Shown: positions 1 to 8,969 of the stretch, piece after piece | How the letters are laid out: each line of letters starts with the position of its first letter | Position numbering within the stretch: the stretch's first letter is position 1 | DNA from: Pseudolabrys sp. | GTDB taxonomy: Bacteria; Pseudomonadota; Alphaproteobacteria; Rhizobiales; Xanthobacteraceae | DNA: 64,000 nt | Reading direction: 5' to 3' | Assembly (NCBI GenBank): GCA_030684935.1 | Contig: JAUXXH010000013.1 | Coordinates: forward strand, 1-64,000 | Made by a program: the position numbers and the translations under genes | The notes under the pieces: model-generated | What the model was told of the DNA's origin: nothing | The model's input: only the letters and a program-made list of their open reading frames with translations | Database searches by the model: none

Positions 1-212
1 GTCGAACAAACTCTTGTCGCTGCTGCATTACCGACACCTCTTGCCACGGCATGGAAGGCCCTCCTGAAAGCCGATTCCACGCAATGATGATGTGTCAGCT
101 ATGTCCCCGAACACCCGTCAGTCATGTGTCCGGGCTGAACACTTGACCCGCGCATCCATGGTGGGCCGCCACGCGGCAAAGCCTTGCCTAACGCTGCACC
201 TGGCGATCCGCC

Positions 213-280
213 TCATGGATGGCCGGGTCAAGTGACACGGCCGGGCCGGCCGAAGGCCGGACCCGGTTGCCCGGCCATGA
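213..280. repeat. Intergenic palindrome, 'ATGGCCGGG...CCCGGCCAT' family
   Basis: GGATGGCCGGGTCAAG...GTTGCCCGGCCATGACG; similar arms at about 24098, 58821 and 60673. Confidence 0.6.
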
Positions 281-443
281 CGGCGGTGAGGTCGTGGCGC
301 TTCCCCACCACCGAGCCATGCAAATTTCCTCTGGCATGGCGCTGCATCGGCATGTTGCGTGGCGCGGCATTCCGGCTATGGTCGCGCGCCCGCGTGTCGT
401 CCGCGCGGCCAATCAATACAAAACGTTCCTTGGGAAGAAACAC

Positions 444-1424
444 ATGACAATGCGCGCCCTTGTTGCAGCCGGACTCCTCGTCGCGACCGCCATCGCCGGT
501 GTTTCGCCCGCCGCTGCCCAGAATTTCCCCACGCGGCCGATCACCATGATCGTACCGTTCGCCGCCGGCGGCGGCACCGATGCAGTCGGCCGCGCCATCG
601 CCGACACCATGTCGTCGGCGCTTGGCCAGACGGTTGTCATCGAAAATGCCGGCGGCGGCGGCGGCACCATCGGTGCGGTGCGCGCTGCGCGTGCGGCGCC
701 CGACGGCTACACCATTCTGCTGCACCAGCCGGGCCTCGCGGCCGCGGTGTCGCTCTATCCGAAATTCGGCATCAATCCCGAGAAGGATCTGGTCGGCGTC
801 GGCCTGGTCAATGTCGGCTCGCTGATGATCGTCGGCCACAAATCGTTGCAGGGCGACACGCTCAAGGACCTCGTCGATGGGGCAAAGAAGAGCGGCAAGA
901 AGCTGACCTTCGGCCATCCCGGCGCGGGCTCGATGGGCCATTTCTGCGGCGCGCTGCTGCAGCAGGCGCTGCAGGCGCCGATCGATCTTGTGCCGTATCG
1001 CGGCGGCGGACCGGCCATGGCCGATACCATCGCAGGCCATGTCGACCTGACCTGCGTCGGCCTGAACTTCGGCGTCGAGCAGATGGAAGCCGGCACGCTC
1101 AAGGGCTTCGGTATTACCGGCCGCGAACCGTTCGCGCCGGCGCCCAAGGTCGAGCCGCTGGCGATCGCCTATCCGGATCTCGATCTGCCGTACTGGCACG
1201 CGCTGTTCGCGCCGGCCGGCACGCCGCAGCCCATCATCGACCGCCTCAACGCCGCCTTGCGCAAGAGCTTCTCGGACCCGCGCGTGCAGAAGATCTTCGC
1301 GTCGAACGGCATGGCGGTCTATCCGGAATCCCAGCACGGGCCGGAAGCCGCCACCACGCTGCTGAGCAGCGAGATCAAGCGCCTCGGCGAGGTCATCCGC
1401 GTCCACAACATCAAGCCGCAGTAA
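444..1424 (+). CDS. Bug/TctC-family tripartite tricarboxylate transporter substrate-binding protein
   Basis: Signal peptide MTMRALVAAGLLVATAIAGVSPAAAQ, then FPTRPITMIVPFAAGGGTDAVGR typical of the Bug family; ATG at 444 preferred over ORF start 219. Confidence 0.92.
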   Translation: MTMRALVAAGLLVATAIAGVSPAAAQNFPTRPITMIVPFAAGGGTDAVGRAIADTMSSALGQTVVIENAGGGGGTIGAVRAARAAPDGYTILLHQPGLAAAVSLYPKFGINPEKDLVGVGLVNVGSLMIVGHKSLQGDTLKDLVDGAKKSGKKLTFGHPGAGSMGHFCGALLQQALQAPIDLVPYRGGGPAMADTIAGHVDLTCVGLNFGVEQMEAGTLKGFGITGREPFAPAPKVEPLAIAYPDLDLPYWHALFAPAGTPQPIIDRLNAALRKSFSDPRVQKIFASNGMAVYPESQHGPEAATTLLSSEIKRLGEVIRVHNIKPQ

Positions 1425-1448
1425 AGTCCGCGCCCGGTAACCGATGAC

Positions 1449-2636
1449 ATGAGTGTCGAGCAGGCCATCAACATCGAAGACCTCCGCCGGATGTGCCGGC
1501 GGCGGCTGCCGCGTATCGCCTTCGATTACATCGAAGGCGGCACCGAGGACGAACGCGGCATGCCGACCAACACGGCCGGCTTTCTGCGCTACCGGCTGCT
1601 GCCGCGCTATCTCGTCGATGTCAGCAAGCGCGAGCAGTCGGTCACGCTGTTCGGCAAGGCCTATTCGAGCCCGTTCGGCTTCGGCCCGACCGGCACCATG
1701 GGCCTGTTCCGCCGCGGCAGCGAACTGATGCTGGCCGAGGCCGCGCGCGACGCCAACATTCCCTATGTCATGTCGGGCGCCAGCAACGCCTCGATGGAAG
1801 CGGCGGCGCGCATCGCGCCCGATCATCTCTGGTACCAGCTCTATTCGGCGACTGATCAGGGCATCTGCGCCGATCTGTTGCGCCGCGCGCACAACGCCGG
1901 CATCGGCGTGCTCATGGTCACGGTCGACGTGCCGGTGCGCACGCGGCGCGAGCGCAACATTCGCAACGGCTTCAACTTCCAGCACAAGCTCAAGCCCTCG
2001 ATCGTTGCCGAGGCGCTGCGGCATCCGGCCTGGATCGTCGAATATCTGCGCCATGGCGGCGCGCCGATCCTCGACAACTGGGCGCCCTACGCCGCCAAGG
2101 GCGCCAACGCCACCGAGGTCGCGCAGTTCTTCAATTCGCAGGTGCCGGCGCCGTCGCAGACCTGGCGCGAACTCGACACCTTCCGCAAGCTGTGGCCGGG
2201 CAAGCTGGTGGTGAAGGGCGTCATGACCACGGGCGATGCCGAGCGCGCGGTGGCGGCCGGCGCCGACGGCATCCTGGTGTCCAACCACGGCGGCCGGCAG
2301 CTCGACCGCGCGCCGGCGCCGATCGACATGTTCCCGGCGATCGACGCGGCGGTCGGCGACAAGGTCACGCTGATGCTGGACAGCGGCATCCGCCGCGGCT
2401 CGGACATCATCACCGCGCTGTGCGTGGGCGCCAAGTTCACATTCCTCGGCCGCGCGGGTTTGTACGGCGTGTCGGCCGGTGGGCTCGCCGGCGCCAAGCG
2501 CGTGATCGAGATTTTCCGCACCGAGCTCGACCTCACCATGGGGCAGATGGGCTGCCCGACGGTCGCCGATCTCGGGCCGGAGTGTCTGTGGACCGAGCGC
2601 GACCTCGCGCCGGTGGTGACGCGGCCGAGGGGGTAG
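1449..2636 (+). CDS. FMN-dependent alpha-hydroxy-acid oxidizing protein (lactate/mandelate dehydrogenase-like)
   Basis: RIAFDYIEGGTEDE, PFGFGPTGTMGL, LVVKGVMTTGDAERAVAAGADGILVSNHGGRQLDRAPAPID; classic active-site segment SNHGGRQLD. Confidence 0.93.
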   Translation: MSVEQAINIEDLRRMCRRRLPRIAFDYIEGGTEDERGMPTNTAGFLRYRLLPRYLVDVSKREQSVTLFGKAYSSPFGFGPTGTMGLFRRGSELMLAEAARDANIPYVMSGASNASMEAAARIAPDHLWYQLYSATDQGICADLLRRAHNAGIGVLMVTVDVPVRTRRERNIRNGFNFQHKLKPSIVAEALRHPAWIVEYLRHGGAPILDNWAPYAAKGANATEVAQFFNSQVPAPSQTWRELDTFRKLWPGKLVVKGVMTTGDAERAVAAGADGILVSNHGGRQLDRAPAPIDMFPAIDAAVGDKVTLMLDSGIRRGSDIITALCVGAKFTFLGRAGLYGVSAGGLAGAKRVIEIFRTELDLTMGQMGCPTVADLGPECLWTERDLAPVVTRPRG

Positions 2637-2660
2637 GGCTACCAGCGCATCACGACTGCG

Positions 2661-2909
2661 CTACGTCTTCGCCGCCTTGCTTATGACCCGGTCGGCGGAG
2701 CGGTCGACCTGCGTGTGGTCGCGAAACCACGACAGCGCGGCGGTGGCGAGCGCCAGCGGGTCGGTTTCGCCGGCTTCCATCAACTCGTAGATCTTGGCCT
2801 TCATCGGCTCGTAGCCGCGCGCGCGCTCGTCGGCGGTGAACACACCCATCTCCTCGATGTGCTCCCAGGCCAGCATGAATGACTCGGCGTAGAGGTCGCG
2901 CTGATCCAT
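2661..2909 (-). CDS. Small conserved-type hypothetical protein
   Basis: 82 aa ORF with plausible composition (MDQRDLYAESFMLAWEHIEEMGVF...), no overlapping stronger ORF. Confidence 0.6.
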   Translation of the reverse strand: MDQRDLYAESFMLAWEHIEEMGVFTADERARGYEPMKAKIYELMEAGETDPLALATAALSWFRDHTQVDRSADRVISKAAKT

Positions 2910-3043
2910 CTCATCCTCCGGGGGCCTACCCCGTTAACGGGCGATCGCCGCCGCAGTTCCGGCGCTTTGTGCGGCGAGAGGAAGGCGCTTCCCGCGCAGC
3001 CTATCCCGGCTGGCGGGCATTGGCAGCGGACACGCGATCGACT

Positions 3044-3769
3044 ATGACCCTGTCCGCCCCATCCCCGGCCCGCAAAGTCACCAAACTCCACCCCAAACCG
3101 CATCCCATGGCCAACCCCCGTCGATGGCTTCTCGCGGCCGTGGTGCTGCTGATCCTCGCCGGCATGGCGACGGCGGCGTGGGGCCTGAGCCTCGGCATCA
3201 CCCCCGACATGTTGCGCGGCTGGATCGCCCGCCTCGGGGTCTGGGCGCCGATCGGCTTTGTGGTGATCTATGCTGTCTCCAGCGTCGCAATGCTGCCGGG
3301 CGGCATCTTCGACGTCGTCGGCGGCGCGATGTTCGGCCCCTATCTCGGCAGCGTCATCAATCTGGCCGGTGCCACGCTCGGGGCCGTGCTGAGTTTCCTG
3401 GTGGCGCGGTACCTCGCCCGCGACTGGGCGGAGGCGCGGGCAGGGCCGCGGCTGCAGGGCGTCATGCGCAACGTCGACGCCGAAGGCTGGCGCTTCGTCG
3501 CCTTCCTGCGGCTGGTCCCGGTGTTTCCCTACGCGATCATCAATTACCTGCTGGGCGTGACGCGCATTCCGTTCCTGCACTATCTGCTGGCGACGGTGGT
3601 ATTCATGGCGCCGTCGACCATCGCCTATACCTGGCTCGGCCACGCCGGCCGCGCGCTGGTGGCGGGCGATGAGGACGTGATCCAGTACGCCTTGATCGCA
3701 CTCGGCGTGCTCGGCGCGCTGATGGTGCTGCCGCGCTTCATGATGCGGATGCGGAAGAAAGACAGCTAG
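3044..3769 (+). CDS. TVP38/TMEM64 (DedA-like/SNARE-associated) family membrane protein
   Basis: GGIFDVVGGAMFGPYLGSVINLAGATLGAVLSFLVARYLARDW and LRLVPVFPYAIINYLLGVTRIPFLHYLLAT; start chosen at MTLSAPSP. Confidence 0.88.
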   Translation: MTLSAPSPARKVTKLHPKPHPMANPRRWLLAAVVLLILAGMATAAWGLSLGITPDMLRGWIARLGVWAPIGFVVIYAVSSVAMLPGGIFDVVGGAMFGPYLGSVINLAGATLGAVLSFLVARYLARDWAEARAGPRLQGVMRNVDAEGWRFVAFLRLVPVFPYAIINYLLGVTRIPFLHYLLATVVFMAPSTIAYTWLGHAGRALVAGDEDVIQYALIALGVLGALMVLPRFMMRMRKKDS

Positions 3770-3810
3770 CGCCGCTGGGACTGAATCGGTCAGCGACGAG
3801 ACGCTCTTAA

Positions 3811-3955
3811 CCTCTCCCATAGGGAGAGGTCGGATTGCCATAAGCGCGCTAACGCGCGTCTTCGACGCGCTATGGCAATCCGGGTGAGGGGTTATGGGCT
3901 ATCGAGAGTCCTAGAACCCCCTCACCCCAACCCTCTCCCCAAAGGGGAGAGGGAG
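3811..3955. repeat. Composite intergenic palindromic repeat (copy 1), with nested GC-rich hairpin
   Basis: CCTCTCCCATAGGGAGAGG / CGGATTGCCATA...TATGGCAATCCG / CCCCTCACCCCAACCCTCTCCCC. Confidence 0.85.
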
Positions 3956-4203
3956 CAGGCGGAGTGCGCCGATCCGCTTTAGATAAATTTCTAGCTTCAA
4001 CGCCTCCAATTCCCGCGATGGTGGCATTCGTCCCGCCTGCGCGGCGCCAACTCATTTTCAAACATCTCGGGCGCAATTGTTTTGACTTCGCATCGCGCCG
4101 CATCGACACTTGGCGGCAGGCAAGTGCCTCAACAAAAGACGGGACGACAGGGAGAAGACGACCGAGGAGCGCGTGTGAAGGTCCATACGAACAAGGAATC
4201 ACA

Positions 4204-5730
4204 ATGGCGCGCCCTGACGATCAATCTGCCGGCTCCCCCGCCGATCCCGCCAAACATGGCGTCATGCCCGGCGGCGGCGTCGTGCCGTTCCGGCTGCCGG
4301 CCGGCGCCCTGACCTATCTCGACCGCAATCAGTACATCTCCAACATGGAGGTGATTTCCTACTTCCCCGACATCGACATCATGATCTTCGGCGACGAGCA
4401 CTCGTGCCTGTGGGCCAAGGGCAAGCGCCGCCTGATCGCCTTCAAGGGCGGCTTCGTCGACATCACCGAGCCGAAGCAGGCGACCGTGATCGCCAACAAG
4501 ACCGGCGGCGTGTTCCAGAGCTGCGTCTACAACACGCGGCTGAAGAAGTGGCTGACCGTCGTCGCGCACCAGATGCCGCTGACGCCGGGCACGACGCAAT
4601 ATCCGCGCGGCAAATATCATCCGGAATATGCGCAGAAGGCGATCGACGATCCCGGCTTCCGCGGCATCAAGACCTATGACGTCACCGACCCGGACAAGGT
4701 CGAGCTGCTCAACGAATTCAACACCGGCAAGACCGGCCACGGCGTCCATCTGCCGTTCTACGACGGCGGGCAATACGGCTATCTGGCCTGCGGCTGGGAC
4801 GACCAGCTGCGCATGGAGAGCACCGAGCGCGTCTACAGCAACGGCCTGATGATCGTCGACATGACCGACCCGTCCAAGGTCAAGGAAGTGTCGCGCTGGT
4901 GGGTGCCGGGACAGCGTCTCGACGAGGAGGAACTGTACCGCACCACCTATCCCTTCGCCGGTGATCAGTGCTCATGGACCAACAACCGCACGCCCTGCAT
5001 CGTGCCGGTGCGCGTCGAGGACGGCGGCACGGTCGGCTATGGCGGCTGGGGTCATTTCGGCATGTATGTCCATGACCTCACCGACATCCGCAACCCGAAG
5101 GTCTACGGCAAGGTCACGCATCCGCTCGAGCCGATCGGCGGCATTCCGTTCCATCACGTCGTGCCGGTGCAGGCCGACCCGGTGCGCTTCCCGAAGCTGC
5201 AGAACCTCGTCATCGGCATTCCGGAATCGCTGGAGGCGGATTGCCGCGAGCCGTTCCACACCAGCTATGTCGTCGACGTGTCGGACAGGACGAAGCCGCG
5301 CATCGTCGGGCTGTTTCCGCGGCCGATGCCGCATCCGGATGCGCCCTACAAGGACTTCGCCATGGCGCGCGGCCGCTTCAGCTCGCGCGTCATGCAGCAC
5401 TGGATCGCGCCGGGCAAGGCGCGCCCGGACATCGTCGCGCTGTCATATCTCAACGCCGGGGTCCGGCTGTTCGACATCTCGGACCCGACCGAGCCGAAGG
5501 AGGTGGCCTATTTCGTGCCGCCGCGCGACGGCGAGATCGAGGACTACATGAGCTGGCGCCGCGGCACGACCGAAGCGGTGTTCATCGAGTGGGACCGCAA
5601 GCTGATCTGGGTCTCGACGCATGCCGGGCTCTATTGCCTGTCGGCGCCGTTCCTCGGCGAGCCGGTGCTCGAGCCGCAGGCGGTCACCGAATGGTCGGTG
5701 CCGCACGTGAATGTCGGCTGGGACGGGTAG
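4204..5730 (+). CDS. LVIVD-repeat/beta-propeller-like protein
   Basis: 508 aa, repeated 'GIKTYDVTDPDKVEL', 'GLMIVDMTDPSKVKE', 'GVRLFDISDPTEPKE' blades; start at MARPDDQ. Confidence 0.75.
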   Translation: MARPDDQSAGSPADPAKHGVMPGGGVVPFRLPAGALTYLDRNQYISNMEVISYFPDIDIMIFGDEHSCLWAKGKRRLIAFKGGFVDITEPKQATVIANKTGGVFQSCVYNTRLKKWLTVVAHQMPLTPGTTQYPRGKYHPEYAQKAIDDPGFRGIKTYDVTDPDKVELLNEFNTGKTGHGVHLPFYDGGQYGYLACGWDDQLRMESTERVYSNGLMIVDMTDPSKVKEVSRWWVPGQRLDEEELYRTTYPFAGDQCSWTNNRTPCIVPVRVEDGGTVGYGGWGHFGMYVHDLTDIRNPKVYGKVTHPLEPIGGIPFHHVVPVQADPVRFPKLQNLVIGIPESLEADCREPFHTSYVVDVSDRTKPRIVGLFPRPMPHPDAPYKDFAMARGRFSSRVMQHWIAPGKARPDIVALSYLNAGVRLFDISDPTEPKEVAYFVPPRDGEIEDYMSWRRGTTEAVFIEWDRKLIWVSTHAGLYCLSAPFLGEPVLEPQAVTEWSVPHVNVGWDG

Positions 5731-5751
5731 GGACGGCGACTCTCTTCTTCA

Positions 5752-5861
5752 CCTCTCCCATAGGGAGAGGTCGGATTGCGAAGCAATCCGGGTGAGGGGT
5801 TATGGCTCATCGAGAGTCACTTGCCCCCTCACCCCAACCCTCTCCCCCAAGGGGAGAGGGA
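5752..5861. repeat. Composite intergenic palindromic repeat (copy 2)
   Basis: Same order and orientation as 3811..3955: CCTCTCCCATAGGGAGAGGTCGGATTGC...GCAATCCGGGTGAGGGGTTATGG...CCCCTCACCCCAACCCTCTCCC. Confidence 0.85.
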
Positions 5862-5927
5862 GTACTCTGAGTTCGTCGATCTGCTTCGAACCGTAATGAT
5901 CGCCGTCTTGCAGCGCGACTTTCGGCT

Positions 5928-6668
5928 TTAATGCTGCTGCTGGTCGTTCATGGCGCCGCGCATGCGGTGCATCATGCCGCCGCGGTTCTTCATCATGGCT
6001 TCGTGGGCCGCGACCATCCCGCGCTTGGCGAGATCGCTGACTTCCGCCGCATGCTCCTGCAGCGCCTTGACGGCGGCGGCGTCGGCCGATGTCTGCACCA
6101 CGATGATGCCCTTGTCGGTGGGTTCATAGACGCTCTGGATTTTATCCTTGTGGGCGAAGATGGCGCGCAGCGCCGGCGTTTCGATCGGCAGATCCGGGTC
6201 GCGGCCTTCCTCGACGCGCTGCCCCATTTCGACGACATGCTTCTTGATGACTTCGGCAAGCCGCGGATCGTCGGATTCGGTGACGGTGCGAATGCCGTCG
6301 GGCAAGTTCGTCACGGTGCGCTTGATCTTGTCGTGATTGGCGAACAGGTCGTGGAGGTCGCCGCGCTCGTCGGCGGTGGCGTTGCCGCCCATCATCCCCA
6401 TACCCATCATGCCTTGGCCCATGCCGGGACCCATGCCTTGGCCCCTGCCTGGCCCCATGCCTTGCCTGTTGCCGGGCCCCATCTGGCCGCGCATGCCCGG
6501 TCCCATCTGGCCGTGCATGCCGGGGCCCATGCCCTGACCCATGCCCTGACCCATGCCGTGCATGCCGCGCGGGCCGTGGCCGTCCGACTGCGCGAACGCC
6601 AGGCCGCCGGCGAGGGCGACAGCGGCAACGATGCCGCCGATCACCAAGACTTTCTTCTTCATGTCCAT
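5928..6668 (-). CDS. Periplasmic Met/Gly-rich protein, putative metal-binding
   Basis: Signal peptide MDMKKKVLVIGGIVAAVALAGGLAFAQ, then GMHGMGQGMGQGMGPGMHGQMGPGMRGQMGPG... tandem repeats. Confidence 0.85.
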   Translation of the reverse strand: MDMKKKVLVIGGIVAAVALAGGLAFAQSDGHGPRGMHGMGQGMGQGMGPGMHGQMGPGMRGQMGPGNRQGMGPGRGQGMGPGMGQGMMGMGMMGGNATADERGDLHDLFANHDKIKRTVTNLPDGIRTVTESDDPRLAEVIKKHVVEMGQRVEEGRDPDLPIETPALRAIFAHKDKIQSVYEPTDKGIIVVQTSADAAAVKALQEHAAEVSDLAKRGMVAAHEAMMKNRGGMMHRMRGAMNDQQQH

Positions 6669-6755
6669 CTCCAATGTCTGGGCAACGGATGCTCCGTTGC
6701 CGGTGCCGCATTGGCGGCCGCGGACGTCACCCAAGTTTTTCAGGCGTGGCGGTTT

Positions 6756-6773
6756 TTGTGACAAATTGTGTCA
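6756..6773. promoter_or_regulatory. OmpR-type tandem direct repeat TTGTGACAAA-TTGTGTCA (10 bp period)
   Basis: TTGTGACA at 6756 and TTGTGTCA at 6766 in the divergent intergenic region. Confidence 0.5.
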
Positions 6774-6790
6774 GGCGCGCCGCCTGACAC
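6768..6790. promoter_or_regulatory. Perfect inverted repeat GTGTCAGGCG-CGC-CGCCTGACAC
   Basis: 10 bp perfect arms, 3 nt spacer, overlapping the direct repeat. Confidence 0.5.
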
Positions 6791-6845
6791 GGCTGGACAT
6801 ATCTTTGGCGAAACGCCCGTGACGGGTTCGTCTATAGTCCTCTTC

Positions 6846-7568
6846 ATGCCGAACGGGCCGCACATCCTGATCGTTGACGACCATCGCGAGATTCGCGACC
6901 TGGTGTCACGGGCGCTGGTCAAGGAAGGCTTTCGCGTCAGCGGCGCCGCCGACGGCCGCGCCATGCGCAAGGTTCTGGCCGACAACCGCATTGACCTCAT
7001 CCTGCTCGATCTGATGCTGCCGGGCGAGGACGGCCTTGCGCTGTGCCGCGCCGTGCGCGCCGAATCGAACCTGCCGATCATCATGCTGACGGCCAAGGGC
7101 GACGAGGTCGACCGCGTCATCGGCCTGGAAATGGGCGCCGACGACTACCTCGGCAAACCGTTCGGCAGCCGCGAATTGATCGCGCGCATCAAGGCCGTCC
7201 TGCGCCGCAGCCAGGACAAGGCGCCGGCCGCCGGTCCGGAAGGCCGGCCCAAACGGTACAGTTTCGAGCGGTGGGAGCTGGATACCGGCGCGCGCGCGCT
7301 GTTGCGCGACGGCACCGTGACCGTGCCGCTCAGCACCGGGGAGTACGATCTCCTGATCGCGCTGGTCGAGCGGCCGCAGCGCGTGCTCAACCGCGACCAG
7401 CTACTCGATCTGGCGCGCGGCCGGTCGACGGCGGGTCTCGACCGCAGCATCGATACGCAGGTGAGCCGCCTGCGCAAGAAACTCGAGACCGATCCCGCCG
7501 ATCCGCAGATCATCAAGACGGTGTGGGGCGGGGGCTATATCTTCACCGCCGCGGTCACGCCCACATGA
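6846..7568 (+). CDS. OmpR/PhoB-family response regulator
   Basis: HILIVDDHREIRDLV, LILLDLMLPGEDGL, MLTAKGDEVDRVIGLEMGADDYLGKPF, C-terminal winged helix. Confidence 0.96.
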   Translation: MPNGPHILIVDDHREIRDLVSRALVKEGFRVSGAADGRAMRKVLADNRIDLILLDLMLPGEDGLALCRAVRAESNLPIIMLTAKGDEVDRVIGLEMGADDYLGKPFGSRELIARIKAVLRRSQDKAPAAGPEGRPKRYSFERWELDTGARALLRDGTVTVPLSTGEYDLLIALVERPQRVLNRDQLLDLARGRSTAGLDRSIDTQVSRLRKKLETDPADPQIIKTVWGGGYIFTAAVTPT

Positions 7569-8956
7569 GCGGCCTGTTGCCCCGGAGCCTGTTTGGCCAG
7601 ACCTTGCTCGTGCTCGTCGCCGGTCTGGTCGTCTCGGTCCTGGTCGGATCGTGGATCTTCACCAAGGATCGCGAGCAGGCGGTGCGGGCGGTCGGCGGCC
7701 TTGCCGCGGCCCAGCGCATCACCAACCTCGTCACGCTGGTGCAGGACACGCCGCGCGAATGGCGCGAGCGCATCGTCACCGGGCTGAGCGATCAGACCTT
7801 TCGCGTGTCCCTCTCGGCCGGGCCGCCGGCGGCCATCCCGGCCGGCGACGACGCGCCGGTGGCCGAGGCGATCAAGGACTTCCTCGTCGATCAGTTGTCG
7901 CTCGGACCGGCGCGGCAGCCGCGCGTGTCGGCCACACAGACGGATGTTCCGGCATTCGCGGGCCGTGGCCAGATGATGGGGCGCGGCCCCATGATGCACG
8001 GCTTCGGCGGCGGCTTTGGCGGTTTCCGCGATCTCCAGGTCGCGCTTCCTTTGGCCGACGGCCAGTGGCTTTCGGTCGTGACCGCATTGCCGGAAAGCGG
8101 CGCCACGCTGTCGCGCCAGTTTCTGCTGTCGATGGCGATCATGGCGTTTGTCATTCTGCTGGTGTCGGTGTGGGCCGTGCGCCGCGTCACCGCGCCGTTG
8201 GCTCAGCTTTCCGGCGCCGCCGAACGGCTTGGCAACGATCTCAACGCGCCGCCGATGGCCGAGACCGGCACCATCGAGACGCGGCAGGCGTCACGTGCGT
8301 TCAATAATATGCAGGCGCGGCTGCGCGGTCTGGTCGAGAACCGCACGCGGCTGCTGGCTGCCATTTCGCACGATCTGCGCACGCCGTTGACGCTGTTGCG
8401 CTTGCGGACCGAAAGCGTCGAGAACGCGGCCGAGCGCGACAAGATGCTGGCCACGATCGCCGAGATGGATTCCATGATCGGCGCGACCTTGCAGTTCGCG
8501 CGGGATGAAGCCACGGCCGAGCCGCGGCAGCCGACCGATCTGACCGCGCTGCTGGCCAGTATTGTCGACGATCTGGCGGATGCGGGATTTCCGGTCTCCG
8601 TCGCGCCCGCGGCGCCGATCGTGCGTGAATGCCGGCCGGGCGCCTTGAAGCGGGCGCTGACGAACCTGCTCGACAACGCCGTGAAATACGGCAAGCGCGC
8701 GCGGGCAACGATCCGTCTTGTGTCCGGCGCGGTCGAGATCGTCATCGACGACGACGGTCCGGGCATTCCCGACAGTGAAATCAAGCGCGTGTTCGAGCCG
8801 TTCTACAGAGTCGAGGAATCGCGCAGCCGGGAAACCGGCGGCATCGGCCTCGGGCTGGCGATCGCGCTGTCCGTGGTGCAGGCGCATGGCGGCCAGCTCA
8901 CGCTGACCAACCGCCCGGAAGGCGGCCTGCGCGCCACCGTTAGTCTTCCGTCGTGA
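7565..8956 (+). CDS. Sensor histidine kinase (HAMP/HisKA/HATPase) with Met-rich periplasmic loop
   Basis: AAISHDLRTPLTLLRLRTE, NLLDNAVKYGK, DDGPGIPDSE, GGIGLGLAI; loop GRGQMMGRGPMMHGFGGGFGGF; overlaps the RR stop by 4 nt. Confidence 0.95.
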   Translation: MSGLLPRSLFGQTLLVLVAGLVVSVLVGSWIFTKDREQAVRAVGGLAAAQRITNLVTLVQDTPREWRERIVTGLSDQTFRVSLSAGPPAAIPAGDDAPVAEAIKDFLVDQLSLGPARQPRVSATQTDVPAFAGRGQMMGRGPMMHGFGGGFGGFRDLQVALPLADGQWLSVVTALPESGATLSRQFLLSMAIMAFVILLVSVWAVRRVTAPLAQLSGAAERLGNDLNAPPMAETGTIETRQASRAFNNMQARLRGLVENRTRLLAAISHDLRTPLTLLRLRTESVENAAERDKMLATIAEMDSMIGATLQFARDEATAEPRQPTDLTALLASIVDDLADAGFPVSVAPAAPIVRECRPGALKRALTNLLDNAVKYGKRARATIRLVSGAVEIVIDDDGPGIPDSEIKRVFEPFYRVEESRSRETGGIGLGLAIALSVVQAHGGQLTLTNRPEGGLRATVSLPS

Positions 8957-8969
8957 TAGGGCGCATACA

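Noticed and set aside
228-2288. 686 aa minus-strand ORF
   Set aside because: Lies antisense to the Bug protein and FMN oxidase genes; Arg/Ala/Gly/His-rich shadow-ORF composition typical of high-GC DNA
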